Assembly: GCA_038123715.1 (NCBI GenBank)
Contig: JAYPAN010000005.1
Location: 21,213 to 85,212 of the forward strand
Reading direction: 5' to 3'
DNA: 64,000 bases
Source: JAYPAN01 sp038123715
GTDB taxonomy: Bacteria; Pseudomonadota; Alphaproteobacteria; RS24
A program made the position numbers and the translations under genes. The notes under the pieces were generated by a model that saw only the letters and a program-made list of their open reading frames with translations, searched no databases and was not told the DNA's origin. Numbering within the stretch: position 1 is the first letter of the stretch; each line of letters starts with the position of its first letter. Shown here piece by piece: positions 27,895-36,991 of this stretch.

Positions 27895-28385
27895 CAGCCA
27901 CGCCCTCCCGGCGGCTCGGAACTCGACAAAGAGCCCAAAAGCGCGCGGTTTTGAAGCGCCTGTTCGCGCGCGCGGGCGCGGAATTCAGCATATTTTTGCG
28001 GATTCCAAATCTGAAACTTGCTGCGTTGGCCGACAAAGCATAATTCCTGCTCAATGCCCGCATGCGCCAATAAATCTTCCGGCAGGGAAACGCGCCCATC
28101 GGCATCGCATTTCAAAGAATGAGCATCAGCAAACAGCGAATTGGCCAGCGCGTCATTTTCTTTTGTAAACGGCGCCAGCGGGTCAAGCATGGCGCTGTAT
28201 TTATCCATCAATATCTGGCCGCCGCCCTCAATCGCCGCTTCGGTGAAAGAGGGATAAATAAAGATGCTGGGCTGACCGGACGGGTCATTGTTTTGCGCGG
28301 AAATCACCGAGCGAAAGGCAGACGGCACTGAGACGCGCCCCTTGGCGTCTATTTTACCTGCAATTGTGGACATGAACACGGCCAT
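27894..28385 (-). CDS. mraZ: Transcriptional regulator MraZ
   Basis: MraZ is a DNA-binding protein that in E. coli represses its own dcw operon promoter. The 163-residue product has two tandem SpoVT/AbrB-like domains with the DxxxR motifs DAKGRVSVPSAFR (about 14-26) and DADGRVSLPEDLL (about 93-105). The first ATG (28385) is followed four codons later by a second (28373); the upstream GGAGCAGGAG could serve the first. It heads the whole dcw block. Immediately upstream is a phased array of GGG-centred repeats, the likely autoregulatory operator. The C-terminal 20 residues (SSSEPPGGRG end) are low-complexity. Confidence 0.96.
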   Translation of the reverse strand: MAVFMSTIAGKIDAKGRVSVPSAFRSVISAQNNDPSGQPSIFIYPSFTEAAIEGGGQILMDKYSAMLDPLAPFTKENDALANSLFADAHSLKCDADGRVSLPEDLLAHAGIEQELCFVGQRSKFQIWNPQKYAEFRARAREQALQNRALLGSLSSSEPPGGRG

Positions 28386-28412
28386 GTCTGCTCTCCTGCT
28401 CCTTGCCCCGTA

Positions 28413-28499
28413 TGGGATATACGGGGGCCATATCCGGTTTGATATGGGTTCTTATGGGATAACACGGGATTTTGCGGGTTGTCAATGGGAATATAGGGG
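28413..28499. promoter_or_regulatory. Putative MraZ operator: phased TGGGN-like repeat array
   Basis: Reading the plus strand, pentamers centred on GGG occur at 28445-28449 (TGGGT), 28455-28459 (TGGGA), 28465-28469 (CGGGA), 28475-28479 (CGGGT), 28486-28490 (TGGGA) and 28495-28499 (AGGGG). The first four are separated by exactly 5 bases, so they repeat every 10 bp. Two more (28413-28417 TGGGA, 28422-28426 CGGGG) lie nearer mraZ with the same 9-10 bp step. E. coli MraZ binds three TGGGN repeats with 5-base spacers upstream of mraZ, so this array fits the same protein but is larger. It overlaps the presumed -35 and -10, which suggests autorepression. The boxes lie on the strand opposite to mraZ sense. 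Confidence 0.7.
28457..28485 (-). promoter_or_regulatory. Probable promoter of mraZ and the dcw block
   Basis: On the minus strand a perfect TTGACA -35 hexamer lies at 28485-28480. With a 17-base spacer the -10 would be TTATCC (28462-28457), a weak match; alphaproteobacterial promoters often keep a strong -35 with a poor -10. The predicted start of transcription is near 28450, about 65 bases upstream of the mraZ ATG. It is embedded in the GGG-box array. Confidence 0.5.
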
Positions 28500-28597
28500 T
28501 AATAACGGTATCTTCTCCCATGATTGCCGCTCTGAAAAACATTGTTCGAGGGACAAAAGGCGTGAAAATTGAGTTTTGTTTGGCTCTATGTGAAATA

Positions 28598-28961
<364 letters not shown>

Positions 28962-28967
28962 AAATCC

Positions 28968-28996
28968 GGCTTACGCCGGAAGCGCGAAAAGGTCAA
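28968..28996 (-). promoter_or_regulatory. Probable rnpB promoter
   Basis: On the minus strand TTGACC (28996-28991) is followed after 17 bases by TAAGCC (28973-28968), seven bases before the predicted 5' end of the RNA. The -35 is strong and the -10 weak. A perfect inverted repeat (TCCGGC-TTAC-GCCGGA) overlaps the -10 region. Confidence 0.5.
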
Positions 28997-29063
28997 GCAA
29001 ATGCGGGTGTTTTAGCAGGGTGATTTCAGATAGCGGTTGCGCCCGCACGCCCGTTAACGTAAC

Positions 29064-29163
29064 NNNNNNNNNNNNNNNNNNNNNNNNNNNNNNNNNNNNN
29101 NNNNNNNNNNNNNNNNNNNNNNNNNNNNNNNNNNNNNNNNNNNNNNNNNNNNNNNNNNNNNNN
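29064..29163. other. Assembly gap of 100 N
   Basis: One hundred N between the rnpB upstream region and the end of ampD. No shared sequence is seen on the two sides, so the true length is unknown. ampD ends with a stop codon one base inside the right edge, so the gap probably does not cut into its coding part. Confidence 0.99.
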
Positions 29164-29164
29164 T

Positions 29165-29899
29165 TCAACCGCGCGCGCGACAGGCCGCATAAATCAAGGT
29201 TCGGGTTTGGGCGTCAGCGATACCGTCAATTTTTTGCGGCCTGAAATGGCGTTGAAAGGCACAAATCACTGCCTGCATCGGTGCATCAAACGCGCCGGTG
29301 ACAGGGATATCATAGCCATAGGCCGCCAATGTTTGCCGCAACGCATTGACAGCCGGATTGTCATCGCCAAGGCGTAACGCCCCGACATTTTCAATCGGCA
29401 CATTTTCCGGCCACAGACCGATACCGGCAGCCGCCAAGGCGCGCCAGTCAAACGCTTCGCCGGGGTCAATTTTGCGTCCCGGCGCGACATCGCTGTGACC
29501 CAGCACATTGGCCGGTAAAATGTCGTGACGGGCAATAATATCACGCGCCAAGGCGGTCAAAGCCGCCATTTGCGCCGCCGGAAATGCGGCCATTGTGCCA
29601 TTGGCGTCATAACCGGCATGGTCAAGCTCAATGCCAATTGAGGCGCTGTTGACATCGCGCTCGCCCTGCCAGCAGCTAACGCCGGCATGCCAGGCACGGC
29701 GGCTTTCATCAACCAGCCGGTAAATGCGCCCCTGCTTGTCTATCAGATAATGCGCCGATACTTCGCAAGCCGGATCGCACAGGCGCGACAGGGCATGGTC
29801 AAGTTCAGCCATATCCGTGTAATGCAGCACCAGAAGCGAGACCGGACACTTGCGTTCATTGTGATTGGGCGAAGGCCGGTCGATAAAATCCAAACTCAC
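29165..29899 (-). CDS. ampD: N-acetylmuramoyl-L-alanine amidase, AmpD type
   Basis: AmpD-type amidases cleave the amide bond between (anhydro)MurNAc and the stem peptide, usually for cell-wall recycling. The product is 244 residues. It has an Amidase_2 domain (about 15-165) with zinc ligands in LVLHYTDM (His) and in LGHSDVAPGRKIDPG (His, Asp), followed by a peptidoglycan-binding domain 1 (about 180-240). No signal peptide is seen, consistent with a cytoplasmic recycling enzyme. I chose the GTG at 29899: it forms a GTGA overlap with the stop of the upstream exporter gene and has a GGGGGCGG ribosome binding site, and the next ATG lies inside the amidase fold. An ATG at 30010 would run deep into the exporter gene. 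Confidence 0.9.
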   Translation of the reverse strand: MSLDFIDRPSPNHNERKCPVSLLVLHYTDMAELDHALSRLCDPACEVSAHYLIDKQGRIYRLVDESRRAWHAGVSCWQGERDVNSASIGIELDHAGYDANGTMAAFPAAQMAALTALARDIIARHDILPANVLGHSDVAPGRKIDPGEAFDWRALAAAGIGLWPENVPIENVGALRLGDDNPAVNALRQTLAAYGYDIPVTGAFDAPMQAVICAFQRHFRPQKIDGIADAQTRTLIYAACRARG

Positions 29900-30771
29900 A
29901 ATACCGCCCCCGCCGGTGCCACTTCCCGTTTCCGCAAGCCGATTATAAGCACGCCGAGCAAAGTCAGTGACCCGCCAATCCAGAAGCGCAGACCGAGGCT
30001 GTCGCCCCAAAACAAAACACCAAATATAATGCCGAAAACCGGTGCCATCAGCGTCAGCGGCGCTGTGACCGAGACATCATAGCGTTGCAATAAATAATAC
30101 ATGCCGGCATGACCAATAAGGCTGGCACCAAGCGCGGTGTAAATCACCCCGCCCCAGCCATACAGGCCGGCATTTGCCAATAGGGCGACATGGTTTTGTT
30201 CAAAAACCAGCGATACGGCGACAAGCGGCGGCCAGCTCATAATCGCAATCCAAGCCTGCATTTGATAGACGCCGGTATGGGTGAGTTGCTTCATCACAAT
30301 CGTGCCAAGCGAACCGATAAAGGCGGCTCCGACCACCAGCAACAGCCCAAGGCGCTCATTGACCACGGCGGGGTCAAAGCTAATCACCATGACGCCGAAA
30401 AAAGCGGCCAAAATACCGGCCCAGCGTCGCCAGCCGACCTGCTCATTGAGAAAAATTATCGACATAATCGTGCTTATCGGCACGCCAAGCTGTGTAGCCA
30501 CCGCCACTGAGGACACATTTTCCGCCAGCGACATGCCACCATAAAACAGCGCGAAATGCGCCGACCCCATGCAAATCGAAATAATAATGACTTGCGGCAT
30601 TTGGCCGGTCACAGGTTTCAGAAAAGGCCATAAAATCAGCGACAATAGCAAATAGCGCAAAGCGGTGAACAAAATGGGCGGCAATTCGGTGACACCGGCC
30701 TTACCGGCAACAAAAGTCAGCCCCCAAACGAAGCAGATAAAGACCATCAGAAAAAAATGTCGCGGCGCCAT
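29896..30771 (-). CDS. EamA/DMT family transporter
   Basis: This is an inner-membrane drug/metabolite transporter with two EamA repeats and about ten membrane segments. With the ATG at 30771 the protein is 291 residues and starts right at the first membrane segment (MAPRHFFLMVFICFVWGLTF); an ATG at 30807 would add 12 residues. Repeat-specific motifs are visible: the WG pair in the first helix and the glycine/proline-rich helices at each repeat end. The substrate cannot be predicted; such proteins export amino acids or other small metabolites. The stop overlaps the ampD GTG. It is divergent from gph, with 65 bases between. Confidence 0.85.
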   Translation of the reverse strand: MAPRHFFLMVFICFVWGLTFVAGKAGVTELPPILFTALRYLLLSLILWPFLKPVTGQMPQVIIISICMGSAHFALFYGGMSLAENVSSVAVATQLGVPISTIMSIIFLNEQVGWRRWAGILAAFFGVMVISFDPAVVNERLGLLLVVGAAFIGSLGTIVMKQLTHTGVYQMQAWIAIMSWPPLVAVSLVFEQNHVALLANAGLYGWGGVIYTALGASLIGHAGMYYLLQRYDVSVTAPLTLMAPVFGIIFGVLFWGDSLGLRFWIGGSLTLLGVLIIGLRKREVAPAGAVL

Positions 30772-30836
30772 GAATCCCGTGTAGCATGGCTCAGCCGCGC
30801 TTGTCATTCGCTATGCGGGTGATGTAAGGAGACTTT

Positions 30837-31517
30837 ATGCCCGCCCTTTTATTCGACCTTGACGGCACGCTGGCCGATACAAATCCGGATTTGCATGCCG
30901 CCATGAATTATGTTTTGGCTCGCCATGATTGCGCCCCAGTCCCGAATAGCGCCATTCACAATATGATTGGCGGCGGGGCGCGGATGATTTTGCAACGCGG
31001 TTTTGCCGAAAATGGCATCACCCTGCCCGATGATATGCTGGATGCGGCGACCGAGGAATTCGTGCTTTGGTATGATGCACATATTGATGACGGCACGCGG
31101 GTTTTCGACAATTTGCTGCCGGTTCTGCAAAGCGCAAAAAAGGCTGGCATCCCGATGGCGGTGGTCACCAATAAACGCGAAGGTCTGTCCGCCAAGCTGC
31201 TGTTCCGGCTCGGCCTGCACGGGTTTTTTGACACGCTGGTCGGCGGCGATACATTACCGACGCGCAAGCCCGACCCCGAACCGATTGAAGAAGCGCTGCG
31301 ACGGCTTGGCGTCGCCGCCAGTGACGCCATTATGGTCGGCGACAGCGAGGCCGATACGGGCAGCGCGCGCGCCGCCAGCGTAGCCAGTATTTGCGTCAGT
31401 TTCGGCTATCGCCGTGTGTCGCTGGAAGAATTGGGGGCGGATGCGATTATTGACGACTATGCCGAATTCGCCGCCGCCGCCAAAAAGCTGAAGCCCGGCC
31501 TGTTTGACGCGCTGTAA
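30837..31517 (+). CDS. gph: HAD-family hydrolase, probable phosphoglycolate phosphatase
   Basis: Gph dephosphorylates 2-phosphoglycolate, formed by DNA 3'-end repair or by oxygenase side reactions. The 226-residue cytoplasmic protein has all four HAD motifs: I, FDLDGTLADT (catalytic Asp about 7 and 9); II, VVTNKREG (about 107-114); III, the lysine in TRKPDPEP (about 141-148); IV, MVGDSEADTGSARAA (about 165-179). The ATG at 30837 is preceded by GTAAGGAGA. The gene stands alone, divergent from the exporter and convergent with the autotransporter, whose stop is 15 bases away. A related sugar-phosphate phosphatase cannot be excluded. Confidence 0.87.
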   Translation: MPALLFDLDGTLADTNPDLHAAMNYVLARHDCAPVPNSAIHNMIGGGARMILQRGFAENGITLPDDMLDAATEEFVLWYDAHIDDGTRVFDNLLPVLQSAKKAGIPMAVVTNKREGLSAKLLFRLGLHGFFDTLVGGDTLPTRKPDPEPIEEALRRLGVAASDAIMVGDSEADTGSARAASVASICVSFGYRRVSLEELGADAIIDDYAEFAAAAKKLKPGLFDAL

Positions 31518-31532
31518 TTGCGCCGAAAAGCC

Positions 31533-34500
31533 TCAAAAGCGCAGGCGAACGCCCAAACCGCCGCCATGCACTTCATAGCTGTCGGCAATCTCGGCGCGAT
31601 AGGTGAATTCCAGCGCGAAATAATCATTCTGCGCCGACAGGCCTATCCCAAATAAAACGCTGTCCTCATTGGGCGCATAGCTGTTAAAGGCGAATGAGCT
31701 GGCGGGCGTGCCGGTAAAGCCTGCCTGCGCGGTAAAGGGTTCATTGTCACCGGCAAGGCGTTGGCCGATGAAATAATTGGGACGCCAGTCTATCGGGGAA
31801 TAGCCGGAGCCGGTAAAGCGCATACCACCGCGCATGCCCAGCCAACTGCCGCTGCGGCTGGATTCGCCATCGCGCACAAACATGGCCAGACTGGAATTGA
31901 GACTGCCGCTTTCCTGAAAATCATCATGCGTCATGGCGGCGTAATTGGCGCCCATTTCGGCACTCAGAAAATGGCGACCCGACAAAACTGGCAGGGCGAG
32001 TTTCACTGTGGCGGCACGGGTCTGCCCGTCCCAATCGGCGATCAGCGTGTCGCGCAAATCACCAAAAGTCACAAATCGGCGCGATTCAAGCTGGCTCAAT
32101 GTCATTTGCCCGGTCGCTTCAAGCTCAACCGGCCCAAAACTATCGGCAAGATAAAGGCCAGCCGAGAAATGCTCACCGCGCAACTCATTGAATGGCCCGT
32201 TTTTTTCTTCAACACCTGTCCAGCCAAGCTGGCCGAACAGCCCAAGCGCATCAAGACCGAAAAGCGCGCTGTCATAGCCAAAGGACACGCCGAAAGAGCT
32301 GCCATTGACCCGTGGCCGGTCGGCGGTTGCCTCAAGGTTGAGATAATCACCAAATTGCTGCACCCAGCCATCTGACTTGCGACCGCCTGCAGCCTTGGCA
32401 ATACGCATATGCTGGCTGACCGCACCGCCCGCGCTGTCGGCCAACGCCGCAAGCTGGCGGAATGTGCCGTCACCATATTGCGGCAGTAATTGGTCAAAGC
32501 CGGTTTTGAAATCTTCCGCCGTGGCAAAACCGGCAATGGCGCGCCCCAAATCGGATTGACCACGCATATGCGCCAACACGACATCACGCGCGGCGGCTTG
32601 CGTGCGGTTCAGCCCCATTTCTGCGGCTGATTTAATGGCGAATGTCGCATCAATGGCATTATTCGTGTCGGCAACATCCAGCGTCACATTATAAATAAAC
32701 GGCCTTGTGCCGCCCAGATAATCATTGATAGTCGCCTGATAGGCCGATAAATCGCTGGTGGTTTGCAGGAGCCGGAATGTTTGCGTTTCGGGAAACACGC
32801 CGGCAATGGTCGGGGAAATGCGGATATCGTCGCCGGTCAGCGTCAATGCAGCGACATTGACAATCGGTGTGGTCGCGGTCAGCCCCTCGGCGTCGGCATC
32901 AATCTGAAAGCCCAAATTGGCGTCACCGGCAAGGCTCAAAGACGCAATGGAAAGACCGCGGTAATCGGTCGCCTCCTGCCCGGCAAAAACCAGGCTCGAC
33001 TTGCCGGTCAGTGTCAGCGTCAAATCGCCGGACGGTTTTCTGATTTTGCCGGTAAAGGTGGTGGCGTTTTCTTCGCCCGCCACACTGCTCAAAACCAGTT
33101 CATCCGCGCCGCCACCGAAAATAATATCGCCGGTCAGCGAACCGGCGGAGATGTCCAGCCGGTTATCAAAATCGCCAGAATTAAACCTGATATTGCCGGT
33201 TATGGTCGGGGCAATGACATCAAGCGAATTGACCCGCCCATCGCCAATGACATTGCCGTCACTGTCGGTGGCACCGGCTCGGTCAACATCCAAATCGCCG
33301 GTGCCGAGATAAATACCGGCATTATTGACGCTGTCTGCTTGTTTGAATTGCTGGGTGAGGTTCAGCGCACCGGCAAAGCCTCGCGCATCCACCGCATAGG
33401 CTTGACTGCCGGCAGAAGAAACTGTCCCGTCAATATGGCCAGAAACGGCCGAAATCCGGCCCTGATTGACCAGCAAGCTGCCCGCCGGAATTGTGCCATC
33501 GGCAATGTGAAGCGCGCGCGCCGCATAAGTGTCAGCCGTCACATTGGCTTGGGAATTGGTATTTGTTGTGATGCTTGAAACAATGGTGCCAGTGTTCAAA
33601 ATAATGCTGTTATCTGTGCGCACGCCGCTGGTCAGGCTGGCATTGGCGCCAATATCAAGGGCGGTTGCATCATTATTATAGGCCGAGACTGTGAGCGACC
33701 CCATATTCAAAAAACCGCCTTGCAGCGTGGTGGTGTTATTTGCGCCCAGCCTGATGCCGGTGGCAGAAATGCCGTCATTCAGACCGCTGGCGGAAATCGC
33801 GCCGCGATTTATCAGCCCGTGCGAATAGGTGAATGTGCGGGCCAGAACTTCATTGGCATTGTCATCATCATCATCGTCAAAGCGGTCAAAAAATCTTTCC
33901 GTCACCGGCGCCAATGTCGCGCCGTCAATATCAAGCGCCGGTGCCGAGCCATAAACTTCCAGCGACCCCGTGCCACGGTTTTCATCATAGAAATAGGGCT
34001 GGTTTTTGGTCGCGGTAACATCATCGCCATTATTGCGCGCCGTCCGCATGGCGATAATGGCTTCATTTTCCGGGCGCGTCATCGTGCCATTGACCGGCCC
34101 GTTAATCAAAAACCCTTCACCGATTGTCACGCCGCCATTGCTGCCAATATAGGCAGCCGAACCGCCGATTTTCAGCTCATTGGCATCAAGCACATTGGTA
34201 TCATTCGCGCCCAAACCGCGATTATTGACGGTCAGCGAGCCAAAGCCATAAGTCTGGATACGCCCTTCCAATTGCAGGCTCTTGGCAATATCGGCATTAA
34301 CCGACAAGCCGCGTATATTCTCGCCCCAAGCCGTCACCGCCCCAAGCCGGACAAATTCACTGACATCTGCCTCAATTGACAGCGCCGCCGCATCGCCCGG
34401 ATTGGTCGCGCTGCCAAGCATGAACAGGCTGCCTTCCAGATTAACATAACCGGTCAGCGCACCGGTCAGACGAACAGCGAAACTGTCATTGCCATGCACT

Positions 34501-35084
34501 TCCATCAGACTGCCAAGCGTGGCGGTCACATTGCCAGTCAGAGCATTGGTTACCGCCAAGCCGGTGCGCGCCGTGTCGCGGGCAAACGCGCCGGCAACAA
34601 AATCGCCATTATCATCAAGCAAACCGTCGGCCACGCCGTCGCCATCATTATCGGTGCGCCCGCCTGCATCGGTCAGATAAATCCGCGCCGACGCCCCCAG
34701 CAAAATGTCGTAGTCGCCGCCGGTCACCAAAAGGCCGGTCTTGTTGGAGGTGTCATATTTGGTTGAGCGGTCATCATTTTCGTCACGCACACCAATCAGC
34801 CCGTTAATAAAGACATCTATCGCATCTGTATGATTGAGCAGAACCACCGCATTGGTATTGCTCAAACCCAATGCGGCGATGCCGCCGGCTGATGTGATTG
34901 TGTGCCTGTTGTCGCTGCTCAGCGTGCTGCCCGTATCGCCCGAGGTGACCGGGTCGGTGGTGGCAGTGGTGATATTAAACGCTTCGGCGCGCATTGTGCC
35001 GGATAAAACAAGGCCGGCAGCGAGCATAAGGGTGAGCGCGCTTGAGCAGACAAGTCTGTTTTTAAGAGCCAAAATGCCCCTCAT
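31533..35084 (-). CDS. Autotransporter domain-containing protein (type Va secretion)
   Basis: This is a 1183-residue surface or secreted protein. It has an N-terminal signal peptide (about 1-35, hydrophobic LTLMLAAGLVLSGTM, probable cleavage after AEA), a passenger of about 850 residues and a C-terminal autotransporter beta-barrel (about 905-1183) ending in Phe, as BAM-dependent barrels do. The passenger has repeated short beta-helix units containing Asn-x-Gly (LINRGAISASG, LVNQGRISAVSG, ILNTGTIVSS). It also has Asp-rich sites resembling calcium-binding loops (NDGDGVADG about 149-157; DSDGNVIGDGRVNS about 620-635) and a run of six Asp (about 403-408). No protease triad is evident, so an adhesin-like or structural role is more likely than an enzyme, but the passenger function is not recognised. 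It is a single gene. Confidence 0.85.
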   Translation of the reverse strand: MRGILALKNRLVCSSALTLMLAAGLVLSGTMRAEAFNITTATTDPVTSGDTGSTLSSDNRHTITSAGGIAALGLSNTNAVVLLNHTDAIDVFINGLIGVRDENDDRSTKYDTSNKTGLLVTGGDYDILLGASARIYLTDAGGRTDNDGDGVADGLLDDNGDFVAGAFARDTARTGLAVTNALTGNVTATLGSLMEVHGNDSFAVRLTGALTGYVNLEGSLFMLGSATNPGDAAALSIEADVSEFVRLGAVTAWGENIRGLSVNADIAKSLQLEGRIQTYGFGSLTVNNRGLGANDTNVLDANELKIGGSAAYIGSNGGVTIGEGFLINGPVNGTMTRPENEAIIAMRTARNNGDDVTATKNQPYFYDENRGTGSLEVYGSAPALDIDGATLAPVTERFFDRFDDDDDDNANEVLARTFTYSHGLINRGAISASGLNDGISATGIRLGANNTTTLQGGFLNMGSLTVSAYNNDATALDIGANASLTSGVRTDNSIILNTGTIVSSITTNTNSQANVTADTYAARALHIADGTIPAGSLLVNQGRISAVSGHIDGTVSSAGSQAYAVDARGFAGALNLTQQFKQADSVNNAGIYLGTGDLDVDRAGATDSDGNVIGDGRVNSLDVIAPTITGNIRFNSGDFDNRLDISAGSLTGDIIFGGGADELVLSSVAGEENATTFTGKIRKPSGDLTLTLTGKSSLVFAGQEATDYRGLSIASLSLAGDANLGFQIDADAEGLTATTPIVNVAALTLTGDDIRISPTIAGVFPETQTFRLLQTTSDLSAYQATINDYLGGTRPFIYNVTLDVADTNNAIDATFAIKSAAEMGLNRTQAAARDVVLAHMRGQSDLGRAIAGFATAEDFKTGFDQLLPQYGDGTFRQLAALADSAGGAVSQHMRIAKAAGGRKSDGWVQQFGDYLNLEATADRPRVNGSSFGVSFGYDSALFGLDALGLFGQLGWTGVEEKNGPFNELRGEHFSAGLYLADSFGPVELEATGQMTLSQLESRRFVTFGDLRDTLIADWDGQTRAATVKLALPVLSGRHFLSAEMGANYAAMTHDDFQESGSLNSSLAMFVRDGESSRSGSWLGMRGGMRFTGSGYSPIDWRPNYFIGQRLAGDNEPFTAQAGFTGTPASSFAFNSYAPNEDSVLFGIGLSAQNDYFALEFTYRAEIADSYEVHGGGLGVRLRF

Positions 35085-35119
35085 ATTCTTGCCCGCAGGC
35101 AGTTGTCATTAGGCGCGCC

Positions 35120-36823
35120 CTATTTGGCGTCTGCCGGATCCAGCGTGTCACGCAATTCGCGCTTCAGGAATTTTCCATTGGCATTGCGCGGCAACAGGTC
35201 GTTGCGCAGCCAGATATAACGCGGAATTTTGAATTTTGCCAATAAATTGCTGCAATGGGCGCGCAATTCCTCTATGTCAAGTTCCGCATCCGGCGCAATG
35301 ACCACCACCGCCCCGACTTCTTCACCCAAACGCTCATCGGCAACGCCAAATACGACACATTCAACAACGCTGTCATGTTTGAAAATGGCGGTTTCGACTT
35401 CGGCGCAATAGATATTCTCACCACCGCGCAACACCATATCCTTGGCGCGATCCACAATATAGAAAAACCCTTCTTCATCCATGCGGGCAATATCGCCGGT
35501 ATGCAGCCAGCCATCTATAATGGTTTCTGCCGTCGCATCGGGTCGGTTGAGATAGCCTTTAATCACATTGGAGCCGCGAACGCATAATTCACCAACCTCG
35601 CCAACGCCCAGCACATTGCCGGAAGCATCGACCACGCGCGCTTCCATGCTCGGCACAAGCATGCCGCAGCTTTCCGGTCGGTCGATAAAGAAATCACTGG
35701 AAATCGAGGTAATAACGCCGCAGGTTTCGGTCATGCCATAGCCTGTGGCTGGCTTGCCGGTTGGCAGTTTGCGGTCAATTTTGTCAACCAGATCGGGCTG
35801 CAATTGTGCGCCACCGCCAGCCAAATTGACCAGCGAGGATGTGTCATATTTTTCAAAATCAGGATGGGCAATCAATTCGCGAGCCATAACCGGCACGCCG
35901 CCCACACTGTTGATTTTCTCTTTTTCAATCAGCCGCAAAGCCTCGCCAGCATCCCATTTATACATATGCACCAGCTTGCCACCTGCCATAGTCGCCGGTT
36001 GGATGCCGCAATTATTGGCAGTGACATGAAATAGCGGCGATGTGACCAGCGCCACGGCGGGCGGCGCTTCACCCGGTGCGGGCAATTGGTCTTCCGTGCC
36101 ATTGGCGCGCGCCAGCGCCATTGCCGAAATTGTATTCATGCATGCGACATTGATGATATTGGTAACACAGCCGCGATGGGTCAATTGCGCGCCCTTGGGT
36201 CGTCCGGTAGTGCCGGATGTGTAAAAGATACACGCATCCTCATCACCATCAATTGTGGCATCCGGCAGGCTGCCGCCGAAATTTTTCAATTCGGCATAAT
36301 CAATCACCCCTTCAACCGGTTCCGGCAAACGCACACCTACAACCGCCATATCGGCGTATTTATCGCGAATCGGCAGCAGGTTTTTCAGCCGTTCAATATC
36401 GCATATAAAGGCTTTCGGCTTGGAATCGGACAGGCCATAATCAAGCTCATCTGTCACCCACCAAGCATTGAAGCCGACGACAGCGACACCAATGGAGGTG
36501 AGCGCCCAATAGCACAACATCCATTCAGGATAATTACGCATGGCAAGCGCCACACGGTCGCCCTGTTTGATGCCTTGCGCCTGCGTCCAATTGGCGATGG
36601 CGGCAGCTTCGGCATGGGCTTGGCTATATGTCCATGTCTCATCTTCATAGACAAGATAGTCGCGGTCGCCATGAGCGGCGGATAATTGCCATATTTCCCG
36701 CAAGGAGGGCGGTGCAAGCGCATAAGTTTTCAGCATTTGCCCGCGAATTTCCGTTTCGGTAATGGCGAACATACCATCCGGCCCCGTCAACTCGGCGCGC
36801 ACATCTTTTAATTCTTGATACAT
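35120..36823 (-). CDS. AMP-binding acyl-CoA synthetase
   Basis: This enzyme is expected to activate a carboxylic acid to its acyl-CoA through an acyl-adenylate. The 567-residue protein has the ANL family motifs in order: the P-loop A3 motif YTSGTTGRPKGAQLTHRG (about 199-216), the A5 motif GYGMTETCG (about 365-373), A7 LHTGDIARMDEEGFFYIVDR (about 440-459), A8 RGGENIY and the C-terminal catalytic lysine in PRNANGKFLKREL. The sequence is closest in style to FadD-type long/medium-chain ligases. The ATG has a GGGAG ribosome binding site. It is divergent from the luciferase-like gene. Its acid substrate is unknown; the beta-oxidation genes nearby suggest it feeds that route. Confidence 0.9.
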   Translation of the reverse strand: MYQELKDVRAELTGPDGMFAITETEIRGQMLKTYALAPPSLREIWQLSAAHGDRDYLVYEDETWTYSQAHAEAAAIANWTQAQGIKQGDRVALAMRNYPEWMLCYWALTSIGVAVVGFNAWWVTDELDYGLSDSKPKAFICDIERLKNLLPIRDKYADMAVVGVRLPEPVEGVIDYAELKNFGGSLPDATIDGDEDACIFYTSGTTGRPKGAQLTHRGCVTNIINVACMNTISAMALARANGTEDQLPAPGEAPPAVALVTSPLFHVTANNCGIQPATMAGGKLVHMYKWDAGEALRLIEKEKINSVGGVPVMARELIAHPDFEKYDTSSLVNLAGGGAQLQPDLVDKIDRKLPTGKPATGYGMTETCGVITSISSDFFIDRPESCGMLVPSMEARVVDASGNVLGVGEVGELCVRGSNVIKGYLNRPDATAETIIDGWLHTGDIARMDEEGFFYIVDRAKDMVLRGGENIYCAEVETAIFKHDSVVECVVFGVADERLGEEVGAVVVIAPDAELDIEELRAHCSNLLAKFKIPRYIWLRNDLLPRNANGKFLKRELRDTLDPADAK

Positions 36824-36991
36824 GAAAACTCTCCCTCAATTTCCAATAATGAACTGTCAAGGCGGGGAGTTTAATCAGATGGCGATTGGCGGCAAGTGCA
36901 AAATTGGCGCGCCGCACAAAACGCCCCTCTTAACGCTTCTCATAAGGTATTGCTTCTGGCCTTCCCTGCCCGTCTCGGCTAGGCTGAAGCC

